Shown one piece after another: positions 7,610 through 15,135 of a stretch of 64,000 bases of DNA (positions within the stretch are counted from its first letter, which is position 1; every line of letters begins with the position of its first letter). Position numbers and translations under genes: made by a program. Under the pieces are notes generated by a model. The model was not told the DNA's origin, ran no database searches, and saw nothing but the letters and a program-made list of their open reading frames with translations. Source of the DNA: Haloprofundus halobius (GTDB lineage: Archaea; Halobacteriota; Halobacteria; Halobacteriales; Haloferacaceae); contig NZ_CP083666.1 of assembly GCF_020097835.1 (NCBI RefSeq), positions 496,001 to 560,000 of the forward strand, written 5' to 3'.

Positions 7610-8773
7610 ATGCCGTCCTCACAGGACCCTTCCCCGGATACGTCGACGACCGCGACCCGACCCGGCGACCGACGCGACCGCGCGGACGGAGGGACGCGTA
7701 GCGACGGTGGGGAGCCGAACGGAGTGAGGCGAATCTCATCACGAGCGAAGCGAAGTGATGGTGGCCACCCCACTCACAGCGACCGGACGCTCGTCCTCCA
7801 TCCGGACAGCGGCAACGGCAACCACGCCCACGATGTCCGTCGCTTGGCGACCGAACACGGGTTTTCGATTCGCGAAACGGAGGCCGCGGGCGACGCGATT
7901 CGCTTCGCCAGAGACGCCGTCGAGAGCGGCGCGGAGTTCGTCGCCGCCGCCGGAGGGGACGGCACGCTCAACGAGGTCATCGAGGGTATCCGACGCGCCG
8001 ACGGCTTCGAGCGGGTCACCTTCGGCGTCGTCCCGTGCGGGACGGGCAACAACTTCGCGACGAACGTCGGCATCGAGGGAATCGAACACGCCTTCGAGCT
8101 GTTCGAGTCGGGCGAACGCCGGCGAATCGACCTCGGTATCGTCGAGTGGGGCGGCGACGAACCGCCGTGGGCGACGGAGTCGAAAGAACCCTCCGAAGCC
8201 CGCGGAGAGGTGGTCGAGAGCGGCGAGACCGGCAAAGACAGCGGCACTCGGGCGTTCCTCAACTCCTGCGTCGGCGGCTTCACCGCCGAGGCGAGCGACA
8301 AAACCTCCTCGGATCTGAAAGAGCGACTCGGCGTCGTCGCCTACGTCGTCAACACGCTTCACGTGATGACCGAGTTCGACGGGATACGGATGCACATCGA
8401 CACCCACGGCCGGACGGAGCCGTGGTCGGGCGACGCCGTCTCGGTGCTCGTCGGCAACGGTCGACGGTTCCCCGTCGAGGGCCGGACGCAGGCGGACATG
8501 GAAGACGGACAGTTGGACGTCACCGTCGTCGAGGAGCGTCCGACGGTCGACCTGGTGGGACAGGCCGCCGCATCCCGGCTGTTCGGCCGCGACACCGAAC
8601 ACATCGACCGGTTCAAGACGCCCGCGATGCACCTCGACGTGCTCTCGGGGGAGGCGCTGCGGTTCAGTCTGGACGGCGAGATGATTGAGACGGCGGCGCT
8701 GACGATAGAGACGCTCGAAGACGTCGTTGAGCTGCCGGTCGGCGACGCCTACGAACCGGACCCCGACGACTGA
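7610..8773 (+). CDS. Diacylglycerol/sphingosine kinase-family lipid kinase
   Basis: A 387-residue protein with the DAGK catalytic fold. HPDSGNGN opens the nucleotide-binding region, and GGDGTLNEVIEG and VPCGTGNNFATN are the diagnostic glycine-rich motifs. The C-terminal half has the beta-sandwich of YegS/DgkB-like enzymes ending near FSLDGEMIE. It probably phosphorylates a membrane lipid headgroup or polyprenol. The first 55 residues are low complexity and include a repeat-like stretch at the DNA level (7717-7760). An in-frame GTG at 7724 is therefore a serious alternative start. It follows the Lrp gene by 48 bases. Confidence 0.85.
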   Translation: MPSSQDPSPDTSTTATRPGDRRDRADGGTRSDGGEPNGVRRISSRAKRSDGGHPTHSDRTLVLHPDSGNGNHAHDVRRLATEHGFSIRETEAAGDAIRFARDAVESGAEFVAAAGGDGTLNEVIEGIRRADGFERVTFGVVPCGTGNNFATNVGIEGIEHAFELFESGERRRIDLGIVEWGGDEPPWATESKEPSEARGEVVESGETGKDSGTRAFLNSCVGGFTAEASDKTSSDLKERLGVVAYVVNTLHVMTEFDGIRMHIDTHGRTEPWSGDAVSVLVGNGRRFPVEGRTQADMEDGQLDVTVVEERPTVDLVGQAAASRLFGRDTEHIDRFKTPAMHLDVLSGEALRFSLDGEMIETAALTIETLEDVVELPVGDAYEPDPDD

Positions 8774-8813
8774 GCGTCGGCGCGGCGTCGAGGGCGGTAC
8801 TGCTCGTCGGCGC

Positions 8814-9500
8814 TCAGTCGTCGCTTTGTCCGCCGCTCACGGTCGGTGCGGGGTCGAGCCACTTCTTTCGGGTGTGGATTCGAGTGTACGCCTCGTCGAG
8901 CAGTTTGTCGATCGGACTCAGTTTCACCACCGGGTTCACGCGCCCGTCGCGGATGGCGTCGGCGACCGACTCTGGCGAGAGGTCGGACGCGTCGATCTCG
9001 GTGTACGCCCGGCCGATTTCGATGGGGTAGTGCGCGTCGCTGCCGCCGACGAGTGGGAGGTCGAGTTCCTCGGCGAGCCGTCGCGTCCGCGCGATGTGTT
9101 CGGGGTTCTTCCCGTTGAGTTCGACCGCGTCGAACTCGGCACCGGAGTCGCGCGCGGAGCTGTTCCGGAACGGATGCGCCAGAATCGTCGCACAGCCGCG
9201 GTCGTGCGCGAGGTCGACCAGTTCGCCCGGCGTGAGCGCGTTCGACTCGGTCCGACTCGGCGGGTTCGGTCCGACGACGAGGACGTGTCCCTCTGTCGTC
9301 GTCACCTCGTTGCCGGGTATCGTCGGAAAATCGCCCTCCGCGGAGTACGCGTAGTCGTGGTTCGTCACGGCGAAGCCGTCGAGCCCTCGGAGTCGGGCGA
9401 ATAGTGCGTGGAGCTTCAACCCGAGCGGGTCGTATCTGGTCGCGCGTCCGCGCCACCCGTGGAAAAACCGACTGTGTGAGTGCAAGTCGACGGAGAACAC
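8814..9500 (-). CDS. PHP-domain metal-dependent phosphoesterase
   Basis: A 228-residue stand-alone PHP protein. Metal ligands are in VDLHSHSRF (residues 4-12), VTNHDYAY, GNEVTTTEGH, ILAHPFR and GGSDAHYP. The start is GTG 9500, because the DLHSHS motif lies within the first ten residues and nothing upstream is coding. A TTATAC only about ten bases upstream is too close to be the TATA box. It shares the PHP core of the protein at 4320-5375 but lacks that protein's acidic insert and basic tail. The substrate is unknown. Confidence 0.85.
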   Translation of the reverse strand: MFSVDLHSHSRFFHGWRGRATRYDPLGLKLHALFARLRGLDGFAVTNHDYAYSAEGDFPTIPGNEVTTTEGHVLVVGPNPPSRTESNALTPGELVDLAHDRGCATILAHPFRNSSARDSGAEFDAVELNGKNPEHIARTRRLAEELDLPLVGGSDAHYPIEIGRAYTEIDASDLSPESVADAIRDGRVNPVVKLSPIDKLLDEAYTRIHTRKKWLDPAPTVSGGQSDD

Positions 9501-9669
9501 ACTGTATAACGTCGCTACAAACTCTTTGTTCTTCCCCCGAACTCGACCGCTCGTCGTCGTTTGGTGTCTCGTCTGGGGTGTGCCCCGCCTTCGACGACGC
9601 CCGAGACGTGTCGCTCACCTCGGCCGTCGCATCGAAGAGTCCTTGACCCCCGTCGCAGATGAATCAGAT

Positions 9670-10275
9670 ATGAGCACGAATTCGAGCGGCACGGGGTCCG
9701 CAGAGACCACGGCCGACGGTGCCGAGGTCCACAAGAACGCCCGCCAGAACGTCGTCGCCGTCGACGAGAACGACGAGAAACGGGAGGTCGTCAACCGACT
9801 CACCGCCCACACCGGCGACGGTATCCGCCACCGGGCGTTCACCGCGCTCGTCTTCGACCACCAGGGCCGCATCCTCCTCGGCCAGCGCGCCCCCACGAAG
9901 CGTCTCTGGGACACTCACTGGGACGGCACCGTCGCCTCTCACCCCGAGGACGGCCAGAGCCAAGAGGACGCCACTCGCCAGCGTCTCGAAGAGGAACTCG
10001 GCATCACGCCCGACCAGTACTCTGATCTCCGCGTGACGGACAAGTTCGAGTACAAGCGATACTACCCATCTGTCTCCGGCGCGGATGGCGTCGAGTGGGA
10101 GGTCTGTTCGGTGCTGAAGGTGACGCTCGACGACGTCTCGCTCGACCCCGACGAGGACGAGATCGCCGGCCTGCTCTGGGTCGATTACGAGCACCTCCAC
10201 GACCACCCCGACTGGTACCGCCAACTGCGGCTCTGCCCGTGGTTCGAAATCGCGATGCGCCGCGACCTCGACTGA
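9670..10275 (+). CDS. idi: Isopentenyl-diphosphate delta-isomerase, type I (Nudix)
   Basis: A 201-residue enzyme expected to interconvert IPP and DMAPP, starting isoprenoid (archaeal lipid, carotenoid) chain growth. The Nudix-like stretch SHPEDGQSQEDATRQRLEEE (90-109) and the motif VEWEVCSVL (141-149) identify the family; the latter holds the catalytic Glu equivalent to E. coli Glu116. The E. coli catalytic Cys67 lies in CGHP, but here the position reads A89-S90-H91-P92, so the cysteine is absent. The first 20 residues are a disordered acidic extension. ATG 9670 is chosen as the first in-frame start giving a compact N-terminus. It is followed seven bases later by the JAMM gene. Confidence 0.88.
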   Translation: MSTNSSGTGSAETTADGAEVHKNARQNVVAVDENDEKREVVNRLTAHTGDGIRHRAFTALVFDHQGRILLGQRAPTKRLWDTHWDGTVASHPEDGQSQEDATRQRLEEELGITPDQYSDLRVTDKFEYKRYYPSVSGADGVEWEVCSVLKVTLDDVSLDPDEDEIAGLLWVDYEHLHDHPDWYRQLRLCPWFEIAMRRDLD

Positions 10276-10282
10276 GCGGGCG

Positions 10283-10798
10283 ATGGCGTCGACGCCGCCG
10301 ACTCCGCCTTCGAGGCCCCCACCGCGACTGCTTCTGGCGGCGACGGCCCGGAAGGCCATCTTCTCACACGCCCGCGAGGGCCTCCGCGCAGACGACGGTC
10401 CCCGTGAGGTGTGCGGCGTACTGGTCGGCGAGCGAACCGGCGGCCGCGCCGACGGCGGAAGCGACGAGGGTGACGGCAACGCCGACGGCGCTCCGGACCG
10501 CGTGACCGACGTCCGCCGGGTGCCGAACGTCGCCGCCGACCCGCGGACGAGGTACGAACTCGACCCGGAGGTAACGCTCTCGGCTATCGAATCAGTCGAA
10601 GCCGCGGGCGACGACGTGGTCGGCTTCTACCACTCTCACCCCGAGAGCCGGGCGCGACCCAGCGCGACCGACCGCCGCGAGGCGACGTGGGAGGGGTACG
10701 TCTACCTTGTCGTCTCGCCTGCGCGCGACGAGCTCGGCGCGTGGCGCTGGACCGGCGAGCGGTTCGAAGCGCTCGACGTCGAGAGCGCACAGCCGTGA
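10283..10798 (+). CDS. JAMM/Mov34-family metalloprotease
   Basis: A 171-residue protein with the JAMM zinc site: Glu42 in REVCGVLVGE, then His117 and His119 in FYHSHP, Ser127, and Asp130 in PSATD. JAMM enzymes cut isopeptide bonds; in haloarchaea they remove SAMP ubiquitin-like modifiers (HvJAMM1) or mature sulfur carriers. A short Gly/Asp-rich insert (52-72) separates the Glu strand from the rest. The first 20 residues are proline-rich. It lies seven bases downstream of idi and is probably co-transcribed; the pairing may be incidental. Confidence 0.88.
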   Translation: MASTPPTPPSRPPPRLLLAATARKAIFSHAREGLRADDGPREVCGVLVGERTGGRADGGSDEGDGNADGAPDRVTDVRRVPNVAADPRTRYELDPEVTLSAIESVEAAGDDVVGFYHSHPESRARPSATDRREATWEGYVYLVVSPARDELGAWRWTGERFEALDVESAQP

Positions 10799-10874
10799 TG
10801 GCCGATCCGATTCGGTCGACTCGACCGCGACGATTCGACAATACCTATCCACGCGTGCGACTAAGCACCGCCAA

Positions 10875-11579
10875 ATGACCCTCGACCCCGAGTTGTACGA
10901 CTCGCTGGACGGACAGGTGGCGCTCGTCACGGGCGCGAACCGCGGTATCGGCCGGGAGATCGCCGCCCGTCTGACCGACCTCGGCGCGACGGTGTACGCC
11001 GGTGTCCGAAGCGTCAGCCACGATATCCCCGACGACCAGCGCCGCGTCCTGTTGGACGTGACGCAGGAGGGCGACGTCCACGAGGCGATGGCGACCATCG
11101 ACGACGACGAGGGACGACTCGATATCCTCGTGAACAACGCCGGAATCATCGGTTCGAGCGAGTCGCTCTCGGCGTCGCGGACGCCCGAACTCGACCGGAC
11201 GCTCGCGACGAACCTCCGCGGACCGATGCTCGTCACGAAGTACGCGCTGCCTGCGCTCACCGCCGACCCCGGCGGCCGCGTCGTCAACCTCTCCTCGGGG
11301 ATGGGTGCAATCGGCGAACCGCAGTCCGGCGGGTCGGCGGCGTACCGAATCTCGAAGACGGGACTGAACGGCCTGACGGCCTATCTACACGGTGAGTACG
11401 GGGACGACGGACTCCTCGCGAACTCGGTCTGTCCCGGCTGGGTCCGGACCGACATGGGCGGCGAGAACGCGAGTCGACCGGTCGAGAAAGGCGCGGAGAC
11501 GCCGGCGTGGCTCTGCCGGTTCCGGCCCGAGAGCCCCGCCGGGAGGTTCTGGCGCGACAAGGAAGTCATCGACTGGTAG
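10875..11579 (+). CDS. Short-chain dehydrogenase/reductase
   Basis: A 234-residue classical SDR. It has the cofactor motif TGANRGIG (19-26), NNAG (87-90), Ser140/141 in VVNLSSGMG, and the catalytic Tyr157-xxx-Lys161 in AAYRISKTGL. PGWVRTDMGG closes the substrate side. Asp61 in LLDVTQ follows the adenine-binding strand. It is expected to be an NAD(P)-dependent cytoplasmic oxidoreductase. It converges on the alpha/beta hydrolase gene, whose stop is 28 bases away. The substrate is not predictable from this sequence. Confidence 0.93.
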   Translation: MTLDPELYDSLDGQVALVTGANRGIGREIAARLTDLGATVYAGVRSVSHDIPDDQRRVLLDVTQEGDVHEAMATIDDDEGRLDILVNNAGIIGSSESLSASRTPELDRTLATNLRGPMLVTKYALPALTADPGGRVVNLSSGMGAIGEPQSGGSAAYRISKTGLNGLTAYLHGEYGDDGLLANSVCPGWVRTDMGGENASRPVEKGAETPAWLCRFRPESPAGRFWRDKEVIDW

Positions 11580-11607
11580 AGAACACCGTGAAATCAGCGA
11601 GTGAAAC

Positions 11608-12510
11608 CTACTCCGACAGAAACTCCTTCAACAACTCGCTGACCCGTACTGGCTCCTCGTGCTGGACCCAGTGAGTCGCGTCGTCGCACATCACCAACCG
11701 GCCGTTCTCGCACATGTCGACGCTCTCGCGCGCCATCGACTTCTTGAGGAACTGGTCCTTCGCGCCCCAGATGACGAGTGTCGGGGATTTGACGTGGCCG
11801 TTTTCGGGTCTGGGTTGCGAGCGCGCGACGGCGCGGTACCAGTTTACCATGCCGGTGAACGCACCGGGCTGTGACCACGCCTGTCGGTAGCGCTCGAAGT
11901 CCGACGGCGAGAACGTCCCGGGTTCGCTCGTCCGCCGCATCGTCCGGACGAGCAGTCGGAAATCACCGGCCTTCGACAGCCGTTCTGGCACCAGCGGCAG
12001 CTGGAAGATGCCCATGTACCAACTCCGGAGCTTCTGTCCGACGCTCCGTTTGAGCGTCCGGCGGAACACCGTCGGGTGCGGGACGTTGAGGATGCCGAGG
12101 TGGTCGACTCGCTCGGGGTGGTGAAGCGCCACCCACCACGCGACGCCTGCTCCCCAGTCGTGGCCGACGATGGCGGCGGTGTCGCGGCCGAGTTCGTCGA
12201 GGATGCCGACGACGTCTGCGGCAAGTTCGTCGATGTGGTACGCCGAGAGGTCGTCGGGTTTGTCGCTGAGGTTGTAACCGCGCTGGTCCGGGACGACGAC
12301 GCGGTAGCCGGCGTTCGCGAGCGGTCGAATCTGGTCGCACCAGCCGTACCAGAACTCGGGGAAGCCGTGGAGCAAGACGACGAGCGGGCCGTCCTCCGGG
12401 CCGGCCTGAATCGTGTGTAGCCGAACGCCGTTGGTCTCGACGTAGACGGAGTCGCCGGGAACGTCGGTCACGGGTGCGGTCTCCGTGTCCGTGTCTGTGT
12501 CGCTCGCCAT
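11608..12510 (-). CDS. Alpha/beta hydrolase (epoxide hydrolase/haloalkane dehalogenase branch)
   Basis: A 300-residue hydrolase. LLHGFPEFWYGW (47-58) carries the HGxP oxyanion motif, Asp118 in VGHDWGAGVA is the nucleophile, an acid lies in VIWGAKDQF, and the histidine is in CDDATHWVQHEEP. The HDWG nucleophile and HGFPEFW motif point to soluble epoxide hydrolases rather than serine esterases. The first 20 residues are an acidic tail. It lies two bases downstream of the 134-residue protein on the same strand and is probably in its operon. Confidence 0.9.
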   Translation of the reverse strand: MASDTDTDTETAPVTDVPGDSVYVETNGVRLHTIQAGPEDGPLVVLLHGFPEFWYGWCDQIRPLANAGYRVVVPDQRGYNLSDKPDDLSAYHIDELAADVVGILDELGRDTAAIVGHDWGAGVAWWVALHHPERVDHLGILNVPHPTVFRRTLKRSVGQKLRSWYMGIFQLPLVPERLSKAGDFRLLVRTMRRTSEPGTFSPSDFERYRQAWSQPGAFTGMVNWYRAVARSQPRPENGHVKSPTLVIWGAKDQFLKKSMARESVDMCENGRLVMCDDATHWVQHEEPVRVSELLKEFLSE

Positions 12511-12512
12511 CC

Positions 12513-12917
12513 TTACTCCATCGGGGCGATGTCGTCGGTCAACCAGCAGCCGTCGTGTTCACCGCCGCGCTGTCGCGAGAGTCGGAACTCGTACCGAACC
12601 TCCTCGCCGTCGGGGGCGACGACGACGACTTCCTGTCTGGCCGTGTCGCCGCTGACCTCGACGGGCGTCGTCGCCGCCCGGTCGTGGTCGAGAAGCGGTC
12701 GGTAGATGTCGCTTCGCGCCGCTCGAGTGAACCGGTCGAGCGACCCGGCGGTCTGCCGCCGCTTCGCGGAGGCGAACGCGTACGTCGTCTCGATGCCGCT
12801 GTCGAGATACGGTTCGTCGTTGCGTCGGAGGCTCTCTAACTGGAGTTCGACGACCTCTTCGGGGGATAATCTCGGTGTCGGTTGTGGCAGTCCGTGGCGT
12901 CGATACTGCTCGTTCAT
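12513..12917 (-). CDS. Small protein, DUF4864-like
   Basis: A 134-residue soluble protein. The pattern SPEEVVELQLESLRRND, then TYAFASAKRR, GSLDRFTRAAR and YRPLLDH, resembles the DUF4864 family, whose fold is NTF2-like; the assignment is from memory of the pattern only. A TATA-like AGCTATTTGG (12940-12949) lies 27 bases before the ATG, so the gene has its own leaderless start despite genes upstream on the same strand. It is directly followed by the hydrolase, which suggests a shared role that I cannot name. Confidence 0.72.
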   Translation of the reverse strand: MNEQYRRHGLPQPTPRLSPEEVVELQLESLRRNDEPYLDSGIETTYAFASAKRRQTAGSLDRFTRAARSDIYRPLLDHDRAATTPVEVSGDTARQEVVVVAPDGEEVRYEFRLSRQRGGEHDGCWLTDDIAPME

Positions 12918-12969
12918 GGACCACGTACGCTGTACGTCTCCAAATAGCTGCTTGCCGCGTGAACTCGGG

Positions 12970-13314
12970 TTACTCGCCGCGCGTGGCTGCAGTCATCGAC
13001 CACACCGCCGTCAGCCCCAAGATGACCGCCGGAACCAGCGGGAGTGCGAGCATCGTGGCGAAAAACGAGAGACCGAGTTCGCCCGGTGCGCTTGGGACGA
13101 GGTAGATGAAACCGGGGACGACGAGAAACGAGAGGACGACGGCGGCGACGAGCGTCCACCCACGGTCGCCGAAGCCCGTCGGCTCTGGCTCCGGGTTCGG
13201 GTTCGACTCTCCGTCCGGGCGGTGGACGTATCCACCATCAGACTTCGTCTGATGAACTCGCGACTCGTCGGCGTCGCGACTGCCGGCCGTCTCCTCGTCG
13301 CTACTCGTACTCAC
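12970..13314 (-). CDS. Two-helix membrane protein, haloarchaeal
   Basis: A 114-residue protein. Residues 1-47 are hydrophilic and low complexity; two membrane segments follow (WTLVAAVVLSFLVVPGFIYL and the stretch from LSFFATMLALPLVP). The GTG start at 13314 lies inside the last codons of the alcohol dehydrogenase gene, a 14-base overlap, so it is probably translated from the same mRNA. The N-terminal region contains an exact DNA hairpin at 13236-13254, discussed separately. I do not recognise a family. Confidence 0.72.
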   Translation of the reverse strand: MSTSSDEETAGSRDADESRVHQTKSDGGYVHRPDGESNPNPEPEPTGFGDRGWTLVAAVVLSFLVVPGFIYLVPSAPGELGLSFFATMLALPLVPAVILGLTAVWSMTAATRGE

Positions 13315-14344
13315 TATCGGGTATTACGACCACCTTGCCAAAGCCCTCACGGTTCTCTATAATCTCGTGGGCGCGCTCGGCTTCACTCATCGGCAGCGTC
13401 TCGCGGATGCGCGGTTCGAAGGTGCCGTCCCAGACGAGTTCGAGCACGTCGTCGACCTGTCCGGGCGTCGCCATCGTCGACCCGATGACCGACAGTTGGT
13501 TCCAGAAGATGCGGTTCAGCCCCGCATCGGGGTTCCCGCCGGTGGTCGCCCCGCAGGTGACGATTCGACCGCCCTTCGCGAGGCTCTTCAGCGAGTCGTC
13601 GTACGTCGCCTCGCCGACGTGGTCGACGACCATGTCGACGCCGCGTTTTCCGGTGAGTTCCCGAATCTCGGCGGCGAAATCGTCCTCCTCGTAGTTGATG
13701 ACGTGGTCGGCGCCGCAGTCTTTCGCGTACTCCAACTTCTCCTCGCTCGAGGCGGTGGCGTACACCTCCGCGCCCGCGTAGTCGGCGATTTGGACGGCGG
13801 CGTGGCCGACCCCGCCGGACGCGCCGAGGACGAGCACCTTCTCACCCGCCTGCAACTCTCCGCGGTCGATGAGCATCCGCCACGCCGTCTGGAAGACGAG
13901 CGACGCCGACCCAGCGACCTCCCAGTCGACGTGGTCGGGGACGGGAACGAGGTTCTGCTCGGGGACGGCGGCCTTCTCGGCGTGGACGCCGCGGACGTGT
14001 TCGCCGATGATGTGGAAGCGGACGCAGCGCGCGACGTCGCCGTCGCGGCAGAACTCGCATTGGCCGCACCAGACGCCCGCGCTGACGGCGACGTGGTCGC
14101 CCTCCTCGAACCGAGTGACGTCCTCGCCGACGGCCTCGACGACGCCCGCCGCGTCGCTCCCGGGGATGTGCGGCATCTCCAGGTCGATGCCGGGCATCCC
14201 CTTGCGCGTCCAGATATCGAGGTGGTTCAACGCGCCCGCCTTGATGTCGACGAGCACCTCGTCAGCGTCTGGTTCGGGGTCGGAGAAGTCGCCGTACTCG
14301 ATGACGTCGCGGTCGCCGTGCGCCGAGAACTGGACGGCCTTCAT
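13301..14344 (-). CDS. Zinc-type alcohol dehydrogenase/quinone oxidoreductase (MDR)
   Basis: A 347-residue medium-chain dehydrogenase. The GroES-like part has HLDIWTRKGMPG, HIPGSDAAGVV and the cysteine-rich loop GVWCGQCEFCRDGDVARC, a structural zinc lobe with four cysteines. The Rossmann part has VLGASGGVGHAAVQIA. The usual first catalytic-zinc cysteine is replaced by Asn-His (LNHLDIW), as in zinc-lobe MDRs with altered catalytic sites. ATG 14344 is 27 bases from a TATA-like AGTTTTGAC. The gene overlaps the following small membrane-protein gene. The substrate is not determinable. Confidence 0.9.
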   Translation of the reverse strand: MKAVQFSAHGDRDVIEYGDFSDPEPDADEVLVDIKAGALNHLDIWTRKGMPGIDLEMPHIPGSDAAGVVEAVGEDVTRFEEGDHVAVSAGVWCGQCEFCRDGDVARCVRFHIIGEHVRGVHAEKAAVPEQNLVPVPDHVDWEVAGSASLVFQTAWRMLIDRGELQAGEKVLVLGASGGVGHAAVQIADYAGAEVYATASSEEKLEYAKDCGADHVINYEEDDFAAEIRELTGKRGVDMVVDHVGEATYDDSLKSLAKGGRIVTCGATTGGNPDAGLNRIFWNQLSVIGSTMATPGQVDDVLELVWDGTFEPRIRETLPMSEAERAHEIIENREGFGKVVVIPDSEYE

Positions 14345-14505
14345 GCTGGGATTCAGCATCCGGCGCGTCAAAACTGTGTGTCTTCGTCGGGGGATTTGCC
14401 GCTTGTTCATCGTTTATCAAACATACCCGCCGTCGAACGCCGCGTCGTCTCCCCGTTCGCCGACTTGTCGCCCGAATTTTTGGTGTCGCCGTGCGAATCG
14501 TCGGT

Positions 14506-15129
14506 ATGGACGACGACGGAAGTCACGACGATCACCGACACGAGACCGGAACCGATAGCCATCGTCCCGAGAGCGGGGCCGACGACCTTCGACACAGCCA
14601 CGACCGCGAAATCGTCACCGACGGGACGCACGACCACCACCACCACGACGTCGAGTCGCTCGGCTTCGCCGTCGTCACCGTCTCCTCGTCGCGCTCGCTC
14701 GACGACGACCCGGCGGGCGACGCCGTCGCCGCCGCGTTCGAGGCGGAGGGCCACGAACTCGCGACCCGCGAACTCGTCGCAGACGAGTACGACGGCGTCC
14801 AGGGCGCTGTCAACCGACTCGTCGGCCGCGACGACACCGACGTGGTCGTCACGACCGGCGGGACCGGCGTCACGCCCGACGACGTGACCGTCGAGGCCGT
14901 CGAACCGATTCTGGGGAAGGAACTGCCCGGCTTCGGCGAACTGTTTCGAAGCCTGTCGTACGACGAGATCGGAACCCGCGTCGTCGGCACCCGTGCCACC
15001 GCGGGGGTCACCGACGGCGTACCGGTGTTCTGCCTCCCGGGGAGCGAGAACGCCGCCCGACTCGGCGCGGAGGAGATCATCGTCCCCGAGGCGGGCCACC
15101 TCGCCGGGTTAGCGAAACGCGAGGAGTAA
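14506..15129 (+). CDS. moaB: MoaB/Mog-family molybdopterin-binding protein with His-rich N-terminus
   Basis: A 207-residue protein. Residues 50-205 are a MoCF-biosynthesis domain with VVVTTGGTGVTPDDVTVEAV and the loop FCLPGSENA, expected to adenylylate or bind molybdopterin in molybdenum/tungsten cofactor assembly. The first 48 residues contain eleven histidines, including HDHHHH at 42-47, which could bind Ni, Zn or Cu. ATG 14506 is preferred over GTG 14491, because a TATA-like AATTTTTGG lies about 27 bases upstream of the ATG. It converges with the peptidase gene, with six bases between stop codons. Confidence 0.88.
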   Translation: MDDDGSHDDHRHETGTDSHRPESGADDLRHSHDREIVTDGTHDHHHHDVESLGFAVVTVSSSRSLDDDPAGDAVAAAFEAEGHELATRELVADEYDGVQGAVNRLVGRDDTDVVVTTGGTGVTPDDVTVEAVEPILGKELPGFGELFRSLSYDEIGTRVVGTRATAGVTDGVPVFCLPGSENAARLGAEEIIVPEAGHLAGLAKREE

Positions 15130-15135
15130 CTCTCG

